Shown: positions 7,481-15,829, counted from the first letter of the stretch. The stretch is 64,000 nucleotides of DNA from Gemmatimonadota bacterium (GCA_028287305.1 JAQBPX010000032.1:62001-126000); one strand, 5' to 3'. The notes: generated by a model from the sequence alone, not told the origin. Made by a program: numbers and translations.

Positions 7481-9988
7481 ATGGCAGCAATGTCTTCTCC
7501 TCTCGTGCGCGCCTTCGGCAGCCTGCGGTTCTCGACGCTCGACCTCAAGCTCGGCGCACGCATGCTCGTCAAGCATCCGGCGCTCACCCTGATCGCGACG
7601 ATCGCAGTGGCGTTCGCGATCGCCGTCGGCGCGATCGGGTTCGAGATCGCGCGACAGGCGCTCTGGCCGACGATTCCGCTTCCGGACGGCAACGCGATCG
7701 TCGCATTGCGGAACTGGAACGTCGCCGACAATGCGCCGGTCCCCGCATCGCGCCGTGATTATGAGCTGTGGCGCGACGGCCTCAGCAGCATCTCAAACCT
7801 CAGCGCCGTCGAGGTGGATGAGCGCAGCATCGCCGTCGGCGCCGGCGCCGGTCAGCCGGAGACCGTCGCCAATGTGACCGCGTCGACCTTTGCGCTGACG
7901 CGCGTTCCGGCGTTGATGGGACGCACGCTGCTCGAAGCCGATGAACGGAGCGACGCAGGAGACGTCGTGGTGGTCGGATACGACTTCTGGATGAACAAGC
8001 TGGGCGGCGCGGCAGGCGCTCTCGGCGGCGTCATTCACATCAGCGGCACGCCGGTCACGATCGTCGGCGTGATGCCGCGCGGCTACGGATTTCCACAGCG
8101 GAACGGCGTCTGGCGACCGCTGCACCTGGAGCGGATTCCCGAGGCGGCGCCGAGCTTGAAGTACGTCTTTGGACGGCTGGCGCCGGGCCGTACTCGCGAG
8201 GAAGCGACTGCCCAGGTGGCGACGATCGGCAGCCGGTCAGCGACGCTCTTTCCCGAGACGCACAAAAACGTGCGCCTGCAACTCATCTCTCTCCCAGACG
8301 CCGTCAGTGACTTGCCGGCCGCGGCGGCGTTGGTGCTGGGGTCGATCAACGTGTTCCTCGTGCTGTTGGTCGCGCTCCTGTGCGGCAACGTCGCAATGTT
8401 GCTGTTCGCTCGCGCCGTGAGCCGAGAGCGGGAACTGCTGGTTCGCACCGCACTCGGCGCCAGCCGTGGGCGCCTCGTCATGCAGCTCTTCGCCGAGGCG
8501 CTCGTGCTCTGCGCCGTGGGCGCGGGTGTGGGTCTCCTGGGTGCGCGCTTCGTGCTCGCGCGGACCTGGACGATGATCGAGGCGCAAATGGGCCCGCTGC
8601 CGTTCTGGATCGACAGTTCGGTTTCGACGGCGACCGTTCTATACGCTATCGGGCTAACTGTCGTCGCGGCGGCGATCGCCGGGGTCGTTCCCGCGCTCAA
8701 GGTGACGTCGGGTGGTACTGGTGACAGGCTCCGGGCCGCGTCGAGCGGCGGCGGCGGGTTGCAGTTCGGCGGCGTGTGGACCGTGGTCATCGTTGCGCAG
8801 ATTGCGCTCACGACGCTCCTTCCGTGGCCGCTGCTCGGGTTGGGAGGGGGACGCCTGGGAGAGGACAGGGTCGCAGGGTTCCCGGCCGAAGCCTTCCTGA
8901 CGGCCACGCTCGCGATGGATCGCGTCGACGGCGCCGCGGCGAGTGGAGACACGGTGCCGAAGGCCCGTGCGGCGCGACTCGAAACCGGCTACCTCGCGCT
9001 CGTCGACCGGCTCCGCCAGGACCCGGGCGTGCTGGACGTCACGTACGCCGACCAGATGCCGCAGCTGACCACCAGCAACTTTCGCACGATCGAGATGGAC
9101 CCGGGGCCGGCCGCTGGTCCCGGTGAACGGTGTGCGGGCTGCGACTACGCGAAGGTGGTGTCCGTCGATCCGCGATTCTTCGACGTGGTCGGTGCACCCG
9201 TGATCCGTGGCCGTGCATTGACGATCGCCGACGCGGAACGACGGGCGCGTGTCGTGGTCGTGAACGAGTATTTCGTCAAGCAGGCAATGGGCGGCCGCAA
9301 TCCAGTTGGCCGCCGCTTTCGCTTCTCATCAACACGCGCACCCATCGCGGAGTCGTGGTACGAGATCGTGGGTGTCGTGCCCGACCTGAGCGTCAGCCAC
9401 GATGGGACCCCGTATGGCCGTCGCATCTATCAGGCGACGCGGCCGAGCGAGACGGGACCGCTTCGACTCGCCATTCACGTTCGCGGCGATCCGCAGGGCT
9501 TTGCGGTGCGCCTGCGCGAGCTCGCGCAGGCGACCGATCCCGCGCTCCGCGTGATCGATCCGAGACCACTGCCCCTGCTGGAGGATGCCGATGCGTCTGG
9601 AATGTCGTTCGGGTTCGAGCTCCTGGTGAGCCTGACGCTCGTGACGCTGATGTTGTCGCTCGCTGGTGTCTATGCCGTGACGGCCTTCGCGGTCACCAGG
9701 CGGACGCGCGAGATCGGCGTGCGCGTCGCTCTCGGCGCGCGTCCGCTGGATGTCCTGATCATCGTCTTCAAGCGCCCACTCGTTCAGGTGGGGCTGGGCA
9801 TTGGCGTCGGTGCTATCCTGGGGTTCGTGCTCGCTAACGACGACCTGTCGAAGGTGCATCCCGATGTCCTCGGCAGCGCGGCGCTGTTCGCGCTGTCGAC
9901 GATCGCGTGCTGTGCACTCGCCTGCATCGTCCCCACGCAACGGGCGCTTCGGATCCAGCCGACCGAGGCGTTGAAGGACGAGGGGTGA
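7481..9988 (+). CDS. ADOP/MacB-family ABC transporter permease
   Basis: The protein has two MacB-like units, each with a periplasmic core and an FtsX-type membrane domain. Unit one: an N-terminal helix (IATIAVAFAIAVGAIGF), core with VVVGYDFWMNKLGGA and VTIVGVMPRGYGFPQ, then three helices (residues near 300-430). Unit two: core with VVVNEYFVKQAMGGRNPVGRRF and YEIVGVVPD, and three helices including AGVYAVTAFAVTRRTREIGVRVALGA. This duplicated, ATPase-less form is the orphan permease type common in Acidobacteria and Gemmatimonadota. No ATPase gene is adjacent. The start at 7481 puts a helix right after a basic N-terminus; an ATG at 7445 is also in frame. Confidence 0.85.
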   Translation: MAAMSSPLVRAFGSLRFSTLDLKLGARMLVKHPALTLIATIAVAFAIAVGAIGFEIARQALWPTIPLPDGNAIVALRNWNVADNAPVPASRRDYELWRDGLSSISNLSAVEVDERSIAVGAGAGQPETVANVTASTFALTRVPALMGRTLLEADERSDAGDVVVVGYDFWMNKLGGAAGALGGVIHISGTPVTIVGVMPRGYGFPQRNGVWRPLHLERIPEAAPSLKYVFGRLAPGRTREEATAQVATIGSRSATLFPETHKNVRLQLISLPDAVSDLPAAAALVLGSINVFLVLLVALLCGNVAMLLFARAVSRERELLVRTALGASRGRLVMQLFAEALVLCAVGAGVGLLGARFVLARTWTMIEAQMGPLPFWIDSSVSTATVLYAIGLTVVAAAIAGVVPALKVTSGGTGDRLRAASSGGGGLQFGGVWTVVIVAQIALTTLLPWPLLGLGGGRLGEDRVAGFPAEAFLTATLAMDRVDGAAASGDTVPKARAARLETGYLALVDRLRQDPGVLDVTYADQMPQLTTSNFRTIEMDPGPAAGPGERCAGCDYAKVVSVDPRFFDVVGAPVIRGRALTIADAERRARVVVVNEYFVKQAMGGRNPVGRRFRFSSTRAPIAESWYEIVGVVPDLSVSHDGTPYGRRIYQATRPSETGPLRLAIHVRGDPQGFAVRLRELAQATDPALRVIDPRPLPLLEDADASGMSFGFELLVSLTLVTLMLSLAGVYAVTAFAVTRRTREIGVRVALGARPLDVLIIVFKRPLVQVGLGIGVGAILGFVLANDDLSKVHPDVLGSAALFALSTIACCALACIVPTQRALRIQPTEALKDEG

Positions 9989-10022
9989 GTGCACACCGCA
10001 GTAACCTGCGGCAACCCGCCCG

Positions 10023-10418
10023 TCAGGGCTTCTTCGCCAACTCCGCCCGCTCATGATCCGACCACACGCGAACCGTGGTCGTTCCCTCGATCGTATACGC
10101 GCCGTACGAGGTACCCTGCGACGCGAACGACGTCACGACGGGTTGTGAATTGGCGTACGTCGCGCTGACGCCGCTCACCAGGCATGCGCCCCGCCTGCCC
10201 GGAGCCGTCGCGACGCCAGCGACGACAGCGCCACCGGCGCTCCGGGTGCTGGCGGGCACGCTGAACTTGTCGCTGCGGCAGCCCCGATACGAGACTACGA
10301 CAGTTACAGCGCGGCTCGTCATGTTCCTGATGGAGACGCTCGGGTAGGAGCGCGCACTGGCCAGCGGCATCGCGAGGATCGCAACGGCGGCGAACTGCCT
10401 GAGGGGAAGGAATGTCAT
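10023..10418 (-). CDS. Secreted hypothetical protein
   Basis: ATG at 10418 gives a 131-residue protein with a signal peptide (MTFLPLRQFAAVAILAMPLASA). The mature part is beta-rich, with YPSVSIRNMTSRAVTVVVSYRGC and a second cysteine in GACLVSG, so one disulfide is possible. The end (GTSYGAYTIEGTTTVRVWSDHERAEL) is regular beta structure. No family recognised. It stands alone, converging with the permease gene. Confidence 0.55.
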   Translation of the reverse strand: MTFLPLRQFAAVAILAMPLASARSYPSVSIRNMTSRAVTVVVSYRGCRSDKFSVPASTRSAGGAVVAGVATAPGRRGACLVSGVSATYANSQPVVTSFASQGTSYGAYTIEGTTTVRVWSDHERAELAKKP

Positions 10419-10564
10419 GTTGCGAACGTACGGTGCGGCGCGGGGAGGTGCCAGTGCACGGAGGCTTGCCGCCAACCGGACCTGCCTGAGGCGCGGACCA
10501 GCCCAGTGGCGACCCACCAGGCTGGCCCGCGTCAGGCCCTACCGAGCTTGGTGTTCCGCCGCGA

Positions 10565-11050
10565 CTAGCGACGGCAGCCCTTGGCTATCGCGTTCGCCAA
10601 CCGCTCCGCGTCTGCTCGAGTGAGGCCGTCGATTTCATAGCTGTTGCTAACGACTGCGCCGGCGATTCGAGGTGTACCGCCGTGGGCTTTCCCGTCGACG
10701 ACAACAGCCAGCTTTCGGCCGACATGCTGCTGGGTGAAGTCGTGAACGCGCTTCGCCGCATCGTCGGTTACGGTGAGGTCGACGACCCACTGGTTCTCGG
10801 CCTGGGATGCCCTGGCGCTCGCGCCGGTGATGTCGCCGGTCGCGACGAGGGGAGTCCGCGAGATGAGGATCGTCGTCGTGTCGTTGAGAGTGACGGCCTT
10901 GCTGGACTCCGCCTGCGTATCCGCCACCGCGCTCATCTCGACGACGGGGCATGGCGCGCTTGCGTCAGCCCGTGAGGCGCAGGAGATGCATACGCTGAGC
11001 ATCAGCGAGAACAGCGTGTGAACGATTGCAACGACCGGCTTGCGGGTCAT
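10565..11050 (-). CDS. Lipoprotein with a SecDF-P1-head-like domain
   Basis: ATG at 11050 gives a 161-residue protein with a lipobox (FSLMLSVCISC). The C-terminal 100 residues resemble the periplasmic P1 head of SecD: VVDLTVTDDAAKRVHDFTQQHVGRKLAVVVDGK, then IAGAVVSNSYEIDGLTRADAERLANAIAKG. In SecD this head binds translocating preproteins. Here it is alone on a lipid anchor, with no SecD membrane part. A role in binding exported or misfolded chains is only an inference. Confidence 0.6.
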   Translation of the reverse strand: MTRKPVVAIVHTLFSLMLSVCISCASRADASAPCPVVEMSAVADTQAESSKAVTLNDTTTILISRTPLVATGDITGASARASQAENQWVVDLTVTDDAAKRVHDFTQQHVGRKLAVVVDGKAHGGTPRIAGAVVSNSYEIDGLTRADAERLANAIAKGCRR

Positions 11051-11200
11051 GCGGGGACTTACGCAGGGCCGCGCGCGAAATGACTCGTACATTGGGGTGC
11101 TCCAGTCTGAGGGATCGGACGCGAGGGTTTCACTGCCGCGACGTGTTCGCGAGCAGCGCGATGCGCGGCACGCGAGTGCCGGCGATCGTCTCGTCTGACT

Positions 11201-11509
11201 TCAGGCGTGGAGCGGAGGGGGGCGAGCGGCTCGGTTGGTCGTGCGCTCGCACGAGCAGACCGGCCCGGACTCGCGGGTGGGCGCCGGCGCGGACTGAACC
11301 CGGCGGAGGAGCAGGCTCGCACTGGATGCCAGCAACTGCGGCCGCGCAGTGTCGACGTGCTTCCACTGCGGCGCCGCGGCCAGTAGTGCACCATGGCTCG
11401 CGGCCGCGACGCTTGGGCGCGAGCCGTGATGCGGGTGCGCCGAGATGTGCGCGCGTCCGTTCGTGGCGCTCCCCAGAAGCAACAGGAGCGCGGCTGCAAG
11501 CGAACGCAT
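11201..11509 (-). CDS. Possible small secreted His/Cys-containing protein
   Basis: An ATG at 11509 starts a hydrophobic signal-like stretch (MRSLAAALLLLLGSATNGRA), followed by a His-rich segment (HISAHPHHG) and a late CSC pair. Such composition is seen in small metal-related exported proteins of the DUF2946 kind, but I cannot confirm membership. The region is very GC-rich and open in several frames, so the gene may not be real. If it is not, 11051-11752 holds only the hairpin at 11685-11721. Confidence 0.3.
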   Translation of the reverse strand: MRSLAAALLLLLGSATNGRAHISAHPHHGSRPSVAAASHGALLAAAPQWKHVDTARPQLLASSASLLLRRVQSAPAPTRESGPVCSCERTTNRAARPPPLHA

Positions 11510-11684
11510 CACGGCACGAAACGACGCCATCGACATGTCAGCGGTTGCGGGTTGACCACCTGCTCGAACGTATGGGGGCCAGCTCCAGCGAGCAAGGGAC
11601 GGAGGCGTCAGGCGCGCACGAGAGGCAGAGGAGGTGACTCCCTTCGCAATTCTACTCTGCAGGCGAGCAGGAAGGCAGGAAGGC

Positions 11685-11721
11685 AGAAGCGGCACACCAG
11701 GTAGCCCAGTGTGCCGCTTCT
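11685..11721. terminator. Stem-loop, possible terminator
   Basis: AGAAGCGGCACAC (11685-11697) pairs perfectly with GTGTGCCGCTTCT (11709-11721) around an 11-base loop. It lies 31 bp downstream of the stop of the DUF1566 gene on the minus strand. There is no T-run on either side, so it is a transcript-end stabiliser or weak terminator at best. Confidence 0.5.
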
Positions 11722-11752
11722 CAATACGTCCTGCAGGTCAGAGGAAGTCCCG

Positions 11753-12442
11753 TCAGAACTTCCGAACGCACCGGACGGCGGGGAGGGTCTTGATTTCCCC
11801 GCCTTCCAGATAGCCCCATTTCCCAGTGGCCCATGTCACAGTCTGGCGAGCCCGCCCGGCGTACCACCCGCTGGTCCAGTAAACCCAATTGTCACGAAAG
11901 CTTCCGATCACTGCGCGGTGCTTCCAGACGCGGTCGAGCTCTTCGTATGAGGGAAGGTACCAGTCGCTGAACCCTCCGCCTACGAGGTCGTCACAGGTCT
12001 TCGGCGCGTCGTCCCTGGTATAACCCACGACGCGAGGGGCGTCGAAGTAGAGTCCGCCCGGCTGGTCTGTTGGATACGCGACCAGGCCGTGATTGCCGCC
12101 CTCGGCCACGTCCACGATTACGCCACCACGAACCCGATCTCCGGCTTTCGGCTCGGCGATCATTCCTGTGAGCGCCGCGTCGAGCGCGACAAGATCGGTC
12201 CGCCTGTTCATGCAGGCAGCCATCGAACCATTTGGCCGTACTGCGGCGTGCAGCTTCTTGTACCGCGCGTGGTTGGCCTCTGTCAACACCGTCGTGGCGG
12301 CGTACTTCGTCTCAACGCGCTCGAGCAACGTGCGGACCGCGTTATTGCAGCTACTCCTCGCAGCGGGGTTCTGCGCTTGCGACGGCGTCGGCACCGCGAC
12401 GACGGCGAGCGTGAGCAGGAGCACGGGGATTCTGGCGTCCAA
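11753..12442 (-). CDS. Secreted Lcl/DUF1566 C-terminal domain protein
   Basis: I chose the TTG at 12442 because it is followed directly by a signal peptide (DARIPVLLLTLAVVAVPTPSQAQ); the frame stays open upstream but looks non-coding there. The C-terminal 100 residues carry the DUF1566/Lcl hallmark: GGGFSDWYLPSYEELDRVW, NWVYWTSGWY, and a closing LPAVRCVRKF. The Lcl domain takes part in surface adhesion in Legionella; here only an exported, carbohydrate-binding-like fold can be inferred. The middle has paired cysteines. The 250 bp upstream (12443-12693) show no gene. Confidence 0.7.
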   Translation of the reverse strand: MDARIPVLLLTLAVVAVPTPSQAQNPAARSSCNNAVRTLLERVETKYAATTVLTEANHARYKKLHAAVRPNGSMAACMNRRTDLVALDAALTGMIAEPKAGDRVRGGVIVDVAEGGNHGLVAYPTDQPGGLYFDAPRVVGYTRDDAPKTCDDLVGGGFSDWYLPSYEELDRVWKHRAVIGSFRDNWVYWTSGWYAGRARQTVTWATGKWGYLEGGEIKTLPAVRCVRKF

Positions 12443-12693
12443 TCGTCTACTCTCCGTCTGTATGGATTCGGATATTACCTCCGGAACCCTCGTTCTGATA
12501 TGGACGAGTGATGCCTGGCGGCTTGGGAAGCGCATGGTGAATTGGCGCACTTGTTTTGTGCGCTTGCGCAGCCGCCGACAGGAACGCCTCAACGCGCCAG
12601 GTCGAGAGGAGAGTCCGCACCAGAATGACCGCCCCGCTACCTCTCGCGGGAGAGCGATCACCGCCAAGCTGTTGACGGAAAACTGCCAGCGCG

Positions 12694-12915
12694 TCACGCA
12701 CGGTCCAACCACTCACGGTACTGTGCCCAGTCCGCGTCGTAGATGCGGTCACGTTCGGCCTCGGGAAGCCTGGCGAGCGCCACGAGCTTCCGCGTGGCCA
12801 GAGGGTACTCCGCTTCGCCGATAAGCTCACGCCAGTAGCCTGCCGCGTCGACGACGTGTTTGCGAAGGGCGGCGAGGCTGCCATCACGAATCAAGAAACC
12901 CTTCGTCGGCTTCAC
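12694..12915 (-). CDS. Hypothetical protein at the distal end of the cassette array
   Basis: GTG at 12915 gives 73 residues, ending DADWAQYREWLDRA. The first codons lie inside a truncated attC, so the true start may be later, or the gene may be the remains of a longer cassette gene. The sequence is helical and rich in Arg and Ala. I do not recognise it. Confidence 0.4.
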   Translation of the reverse strand: MKPTKGFLIRDGSLAALRKHVVDAAGYWRELIGEAEYPLATRKLVALARLPEAERDRIYDADWAQYREWLDRA

Positions 12916-12927
12916 CGTTCGTTAGCA
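12896..12927 (-). other. Truncated attC at the distal end of the array
   Basis: On the minus strand TGCTAACGAACGGTGAAGCC runs on into GACGAAGG, matching the first half of attC sites in the array (for example GTCTAACGTGACGCCGAAGC, then TGACGAGC). No second half with a GTTAG core is seen below it. It marks where the recognisable array stops. Confidence 0.5.
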
Positions 12928-12992
12928 AGCAGACGGAAGGAGGTTCGGGACCAAGGGTTGCAGATATGTCGGATGTGACATAAGTTAGTAGG

Positions 12993-13341
12993 ATGCCTGA
13001 CCAGGACAAAACCGCTTGTCTGGCTTGCTGGAGAGGTAAGAACGCCGCCGTTCTCGGCGGCCGGCCGACTTGAGGCTGGCACGTTGCTTCGCCGACTGCA
13101 ACGCGGAGAATCGATAGGGCTACCGCATTCCCGACCGATGCCGAGTATTGGGAAACGGTGTCACGAACTCCGCATTGTCGATAAGGATGCGACATGGCGG
13201 ATCATGTACCACATCGGCGAGGACGCTATCGTCATTCTCGAGGTCTTCTCGAAGAAGACGCAGGCAACGCCCAAGCAGGTGATTCAGGTTTCTACGCGTC
13301 GGCTGGGTTTGTATCTGCGGCCCACCAAGGGGGAGGAGTAA
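12993..13341 (+). pseudogene. HigB/Gp49-type toxin of a toxin-antitoxin pair, frameshifted near the start
   Basis: The 3' part encodes a HigB/RelE-like (phage Gp49 type) mRNA-cleaving toxin: LEAGTLLRRLQRGES, then PHSRPMPSIGKRCHELRI, TWRIMYHI and VILEVFSKKTQATP. The 5' part begins with ATG at 12993 (MPDQDK) but runs into a stop. Removing one A from the AAAA run at 13008-13011 joins MPDQDK to PLVWLAGEVRTPPFSAAGRLEAG in one frame. The gene therefore carries a +1 frameshift, or a sequencing error. A TTG at 13084 could give only a truncated 85-residue form. Unlike the other cassettes it is on the plus strand. Its stop is at 13339-13341, overlapping the antitoxin start by one base. Confidence 0.7.
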
Positions 13342-13673
13342 TGGACGCAAAAAGGCGCAAGAAGCTTGAGGCCGCTGGCTTTCGCGTTGGGACGGTCGCG
13401 GATTTCCTAGAGCTCACTGTTGAAGAGGCCGCGCTAATAGATCTCAAGCTGTCGCTCGGAATCCTCGTTCGATCCGTGCGGAAGCGCGCCAAGCTGTCGC
13501 AGCAGGGACTCGCCGGACGACTGCACTCGAGTCAGTCACGGGTTGCAAAACTCGAGGCTGGCGACGCGAGTGTTTCGCTGGACCTGATTGTTAAGGCAGC
13601 CTTCGCGGCTGGCGCCAAGAAGGCAGACTTGGCGAATGCGATTGTCAAACGACGACGCGTGGCTGCTGGCTAA
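13341..13673 (+). CDS. HigA-type antitoxin, XRE-family helix-turn-helix
   Basis: ATG at 13341 overlaps the stop of the toxin gene (TAATG), the usual coupling for toxin-first HigBA pairs. The 110-residue protein has an XRE HTH (about 45-95): LGILVRSVRKRAKLSQQGLAGRL, SQSRVAKLEAGDASVSLDLIVKAAFAAGA. Antitoxins of this kind bind the toxin and repress their own operon. The TAA stop (13671-13673) is inside the attC core GGCTAAC. The pair is a cassette inserted against the direction of the array, as is often seen for cassettes with their own promoter. Confidence 0.8.
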   Translation: MDAKRRKKLEAAGFRVGTVADFLELTVEEAALIDLKLSLGILVRSVRKRAKLSQQGLAGRLHSSQSRVAKLEAGDASVSLDLIVKAAFAAGAKKADLANAIVKRRRVAAG

Positions 13674-13760
13674 CGCCAGAGCTCAGCTGCGGGCGAATCG
13701 AATGAATGCGAGCGCAGCGAGCTTCCAAAGATCGCCCGTCTGCTGCAGCGCACGTTAGCC
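13668..13760 (-). other. attC site 13 (93 bp)
   Basis: Core pairs GGCTAAC (13668-13674) and GTTAGCC (13754-13760) enclose an imperfect palindrome with the array-wide motifs: CAGAGCTCAGC near the left end and GCTGCAGCGCAC near the right end. In minus-strand reading it follows the cassette 13 gene, whose TAA stop is part of the core. The inner part (AATGCGAGC...GATCGCCCG) is almost the same as in the IS3-split attC 3, so these two sites are close relatives. Confidence 0.85.
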
Positions 13761-14213
13761 AACCCGCGCACGAAACTGGGCCAAGCGTCCACCGCCGGTT
13801 GCAACGAGCTGCGTTCCGTCGGGATCGGTAAGAGTCCAGCTTTCGTAGCTACTGGAATTCACGAGCGCCTCGAGGCGCGCTTCACTTCCGAAGCTCAGAT
13901 GAAGATCACCGGTGTCCTCAACGAGGTTCGCCGCGGTACAGGTCCGGTCGCCGAGGAGAGTGAGCAGCCTCTCAACAGCATCAACCGGCCTCGTGAGCCC
14001 GAACATCTGCTCATGATCCAGATCTGCCAGTGCCACGCGATGACCGGACACCAGCCGCCATGTCGATTCGACCATTAGCGCGAATCCTCCGTCGAACCGA
14101 AATACCCAAGAGTGAGGTGCGCCTGACGCGTCGACGATCGTTAGTCCGTGACCGACCAACGCAGCGACGCGTAGTTCGGCTGGTCCCGCAGATTCGTCCT
14201 CAGTGAGATGCAT
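13755..14213 (-). CDS. Cassette 13 gene: DUF6188-like protein
   Basis: The 152-residue protein has alternating beta strands (LRVAALVGHGLTIVDASG, HSWVFRFDGGFALMVESTWRLV) and a C-terminal part ending in SYESWTLTDPDGTQLVATGGGRL. That resembles DUF6188 proteins, a small family often found near immunity-type genes; I am not certain. There is no signal peptide. The stop codon TAA overlaps the attC core. The start is 32 bp from the core that opens the cassette, leaving no room for a long promoter. Confidence 0.6.
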   Translation of the reverse strand: MHLTEDESAGPAELRVAALVGHGLTIVDASGAPHSWVFRFDGGFALMVESTWRLVSGHRVALADLDHEQMFGLTRPVDAVERLLTLLGDRTCTAANLVEDTGDLHLSFGSEARLEALVNSSSYESWTLTDPDGTQLVATGGGRLAQFRARVG

Positions 14214-14244
14214 TCAGGTCTGAGCCGAGAAGTACTGTGTGGTT

Positions 14245-14251
14245 GGCTAAC
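14245..14251 (-). other. attC 12 remnant (single core)
   Basis: GGCTAAC followed by GCCCACTAG is the 3' core of an attC read on the minus strand, but no partner GTTAG core is found before the stop of the gene at 14279. About 30 bp of unrelated sequence lie between. The site is degenerate and probably not recombinable. Confidence 0.5.
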
Positions 14252-14278
14252 GCCCACTAGATCGCTGGCACACTGGCA

Positions 14279-14749
14279 TCAGCGCCCCGCTCGCTTTGCG
14301 ACGAGAGTCTCGTATGCCTCGATCATGGCATAAAGCGCCGGCAGGTCCGCCGCATAGGTCTGGTCATCGGCGATGACTTCTATGTGCTCCCGAATCAGAT
14401 AGTATTGCTGGTCACTTGTCAGCTTCCCACGCTTCAGTATGCGTTCTACCGTCGCGAATTGCCGCTGCATCAGTGAGCCCAGACTGACGCCGGCTCTTTC
14501 CTTTAACTGCCGATCGAGGAGTTGGCGCTGATCGAGGGAGGCCGCTTGAGTCATCGCCACCAGGTCATTCAAGATCATCTGGAGGCCAGGGAGGTTCTTG
14601 GCCTCTGATGCCCGCGTAACCGCTTTGGTAAACGTATCGCCTTCGGGTGGCAATCCGCTGAGAGTGTCGGCCCATCCCGCCATGATGCCGAGCAGACGGG
14701 AGAGCCTCTCCAACTCGAGCTGCTTTTCGGGCGAGAGCCGTCTCGTCAT
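14279..14749 (-). CDS. Cassette 12 gene: hypothetical helical protein
   Basis: This 156-residue protein is almost all alpha-helical by composition, with a long charged middle (LLDRQLKERAGVSLGSLMQRQFATVERILKRGKL) and no signal peptide or membrane part. No family recognised. It lies between an 18-bp attC scar upstream and a half-attC downstream, so it can no longer be moved as a standard cassette. Confidence 0.6.
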   Translation of the reverse strand: MTRRLSPEKQLELERLSRLLGIMAGWADTLSGLPPEGDTFTKAVTRASEAKNLPGLQMILNDLVAMTQAASLDQRQLLDRQLKERAGVSLGSLMQRQFATVERILKRGKLTSDQQYYLIREHIEVIADDQTYAADLPALYAMIEAYETLVAKRAGR

Positions 14750-14765
14750 TGGAATTGGGGTAGCG

Positions 14766-14783
14766 ATCTAACGCACGTTATGT
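14766..14783 (-). other. Collapsed attC scar 11 (18 bp)
   Basis: ATCTAAC and GTTATGT are separated by only GCAC. All of the attC hairpin between the cores is gone, while the outer core bases remain. A second scar of the same form is at 16454-16471. Confidence 0.55.
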
Positions 14784-14792
14784 AGCTGGCGC

Positions 14793-15446
14793 CTACCATC
14801 TCTTCAAGAAGCCTATTACCGCACGTAACACCGACAGCGCGTGTGGCGACATACCATCCTTCGCGAGTGCCGCGAACGCGCGCTCGACTTGGCCATCGCG
14901 CGTATGGTCTGCTACGGCGGACGCGGCGACGTTCTCGCGGAGAGTCGAGGCAAAGGCGCCACCACCCGGAATGCGCTCCGCGAACGCGAGCTCCTGCTTG
15001 CAGCATATCCTCTCAATTCGCGCGACGTTCTGGTCGGTGAGCCGAACACGAGAGAGTCGTGCGTGCGTCGCTTCGTGCACTAGCCACGTCGCAACCACAT
15101 AGGTCGGTGCCGCCTTTACGCTAGCAGCATCAAGCGCGCACACAGCGTCGCGCGTCCAAAACTGCCCCACCACGCCTGGCGGAAGGCCAGGCCATACCAG
15201 AATTGCCGAGACATCGCGACGAAGGCGAGTCATTCGATGCGGATCGTGCCGAGCGATTACGGCAAGCGCGTTGGCAACTCGTTGTGCATAGGGTTCATGA
15301 TCTCCCCGCACCCAAGCGACGCGAATCGGAATCGCGCCGGCCGACCACTCGTCACCGCGGAGTAGCGTGCGACGCAACACGCCGACCGCGGCATCTGCGG
15401 CCGCGGCGAGTGATCTTCGGAAAAGCGTGCCGTGCGGGGATGTCAT
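14793..15446 (-). CDS. Cassette 11 gene: hypothetical protein with HExxH zincin motif
   Basis: The 217-residue protein contains WLVHEATHARL (near residue 125), a full HExxH zinc-binding motif in a hydrophobic helix as in zinc peptidases. Downstream is ERICCKQELAFAERIPGG, where a glutamate (QELAF) could serve as third ligand. There is no signal peptide, so it may act in the cytoplasm. I know no named family. A small intracellular zincin on an integron cassette could act as a toxin-like or protein-processing enzyme; this is inference. Confidence 0.6.
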   Translation of the reverse strand: MTSPHGTLFRRSLAAAADAAVGVLRRTLLRGDEWSAGAIPIRVAWVRGDHEPYAQRVANALAVIARHDPHRMTRLRRDVSAILVWPGLPPGVVGQFWTRDAVCALDAASVKAAPTYVVATWLVHEATHARLSRVRLTDQNVARIERICCKQELAFAERIPGGGAFASTLRENVAASAVADHTRDGQVERAFAALAKDGMSPHALSVLRAVIGFLKRW

Positions 15447-15483
15447 GAATGGAAAACTTGGCTTGCGCTAGATCCTTGTAGCT

Positions 15484-15517
15484 ACATAACGCTCGCCAGC
15501 TTCAGCGCCCGTTAGAC
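15484..15517 (-). other. attC site 10, shortened (34 bp)
   Basis: ACATAAC (15484-15490) and GTTAGAC (15511-15517) enclose GCTCGCCAGCTTCAGCGCCC, which is only the right half of a normal attC of this array. The stop codon of the cassette 10 gene (15502-15504) lies inside it. It looks like an internal deletion of the palindrome. Confidence 0.6.
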
Positions 15518-15792
15518 TGCAGGTCGGATAGGTGATCGCCAATCGCCCCGCTGAGCCCGACGTTTTTGTTTGTCCAGCGAAGAACGATCAAACTGGCCGC
15601 CAAGGCGACAACTCCACCAATTGCCATGGCGGCCAATCGCCAGTACGGCTGCTCATCAATGTTGTACAGATTCGCCACGGCAGCGAGGAGCTCAGTCAGG
15701 CCAACTACCAGGAGAATGCCCGCGATAACGGTGCCGACGACTCGCGCAACACGTGAACGCGACGGTGCTTGCTCAATCATTGCTTCCGGCAT
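15502..15792 (-). CDS. Cassette 10 gene: small membrane protein
   Basis: The 96-residue protein has two membrane helices (about 20-42 and 52-71, VGTVIAGILLVVGLTELLAAVA and LAAMAIGGVVALAASLIVL) joined by a short loop (NLYNIDEQPYWR) and followed by a polar tail. Small two-helix proteins are common in integron cassettes; function unknown. The gene ends inside the shortened attC. Confidence 0.65.
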   Translation of the reverse strand: MPEAMIEQAPSRSRVARVVGTVIAGILLVVGLTELLAAVANLYNIDEQPYWRLAAMAIGGVVALAASLIVLRWTNKNVGLSGAIGDHLSDLQSNGR

Positions 15793-15829
15793 TGGCGCTT
15801 GAGTGGCGGTTCAGACAAACTGTGGTGCG

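Noticed and set aside
11026-11637. Plus-strand frame in the 11.0-11.7 kb gap
   Set aside because: Arg/Ser-rich with no fold pattern, typical of random GC-rich frames; the minus-strand signal-peptide frame is a little better but also doubtful.
12447-12887. 146-residue minus-strand frame overlapping the gene at 12694-12915
   Set aside because: No coherent protein pattern; it overlaps the distal cassette-like gene and the signal peptide region of the DUF1566 gene.
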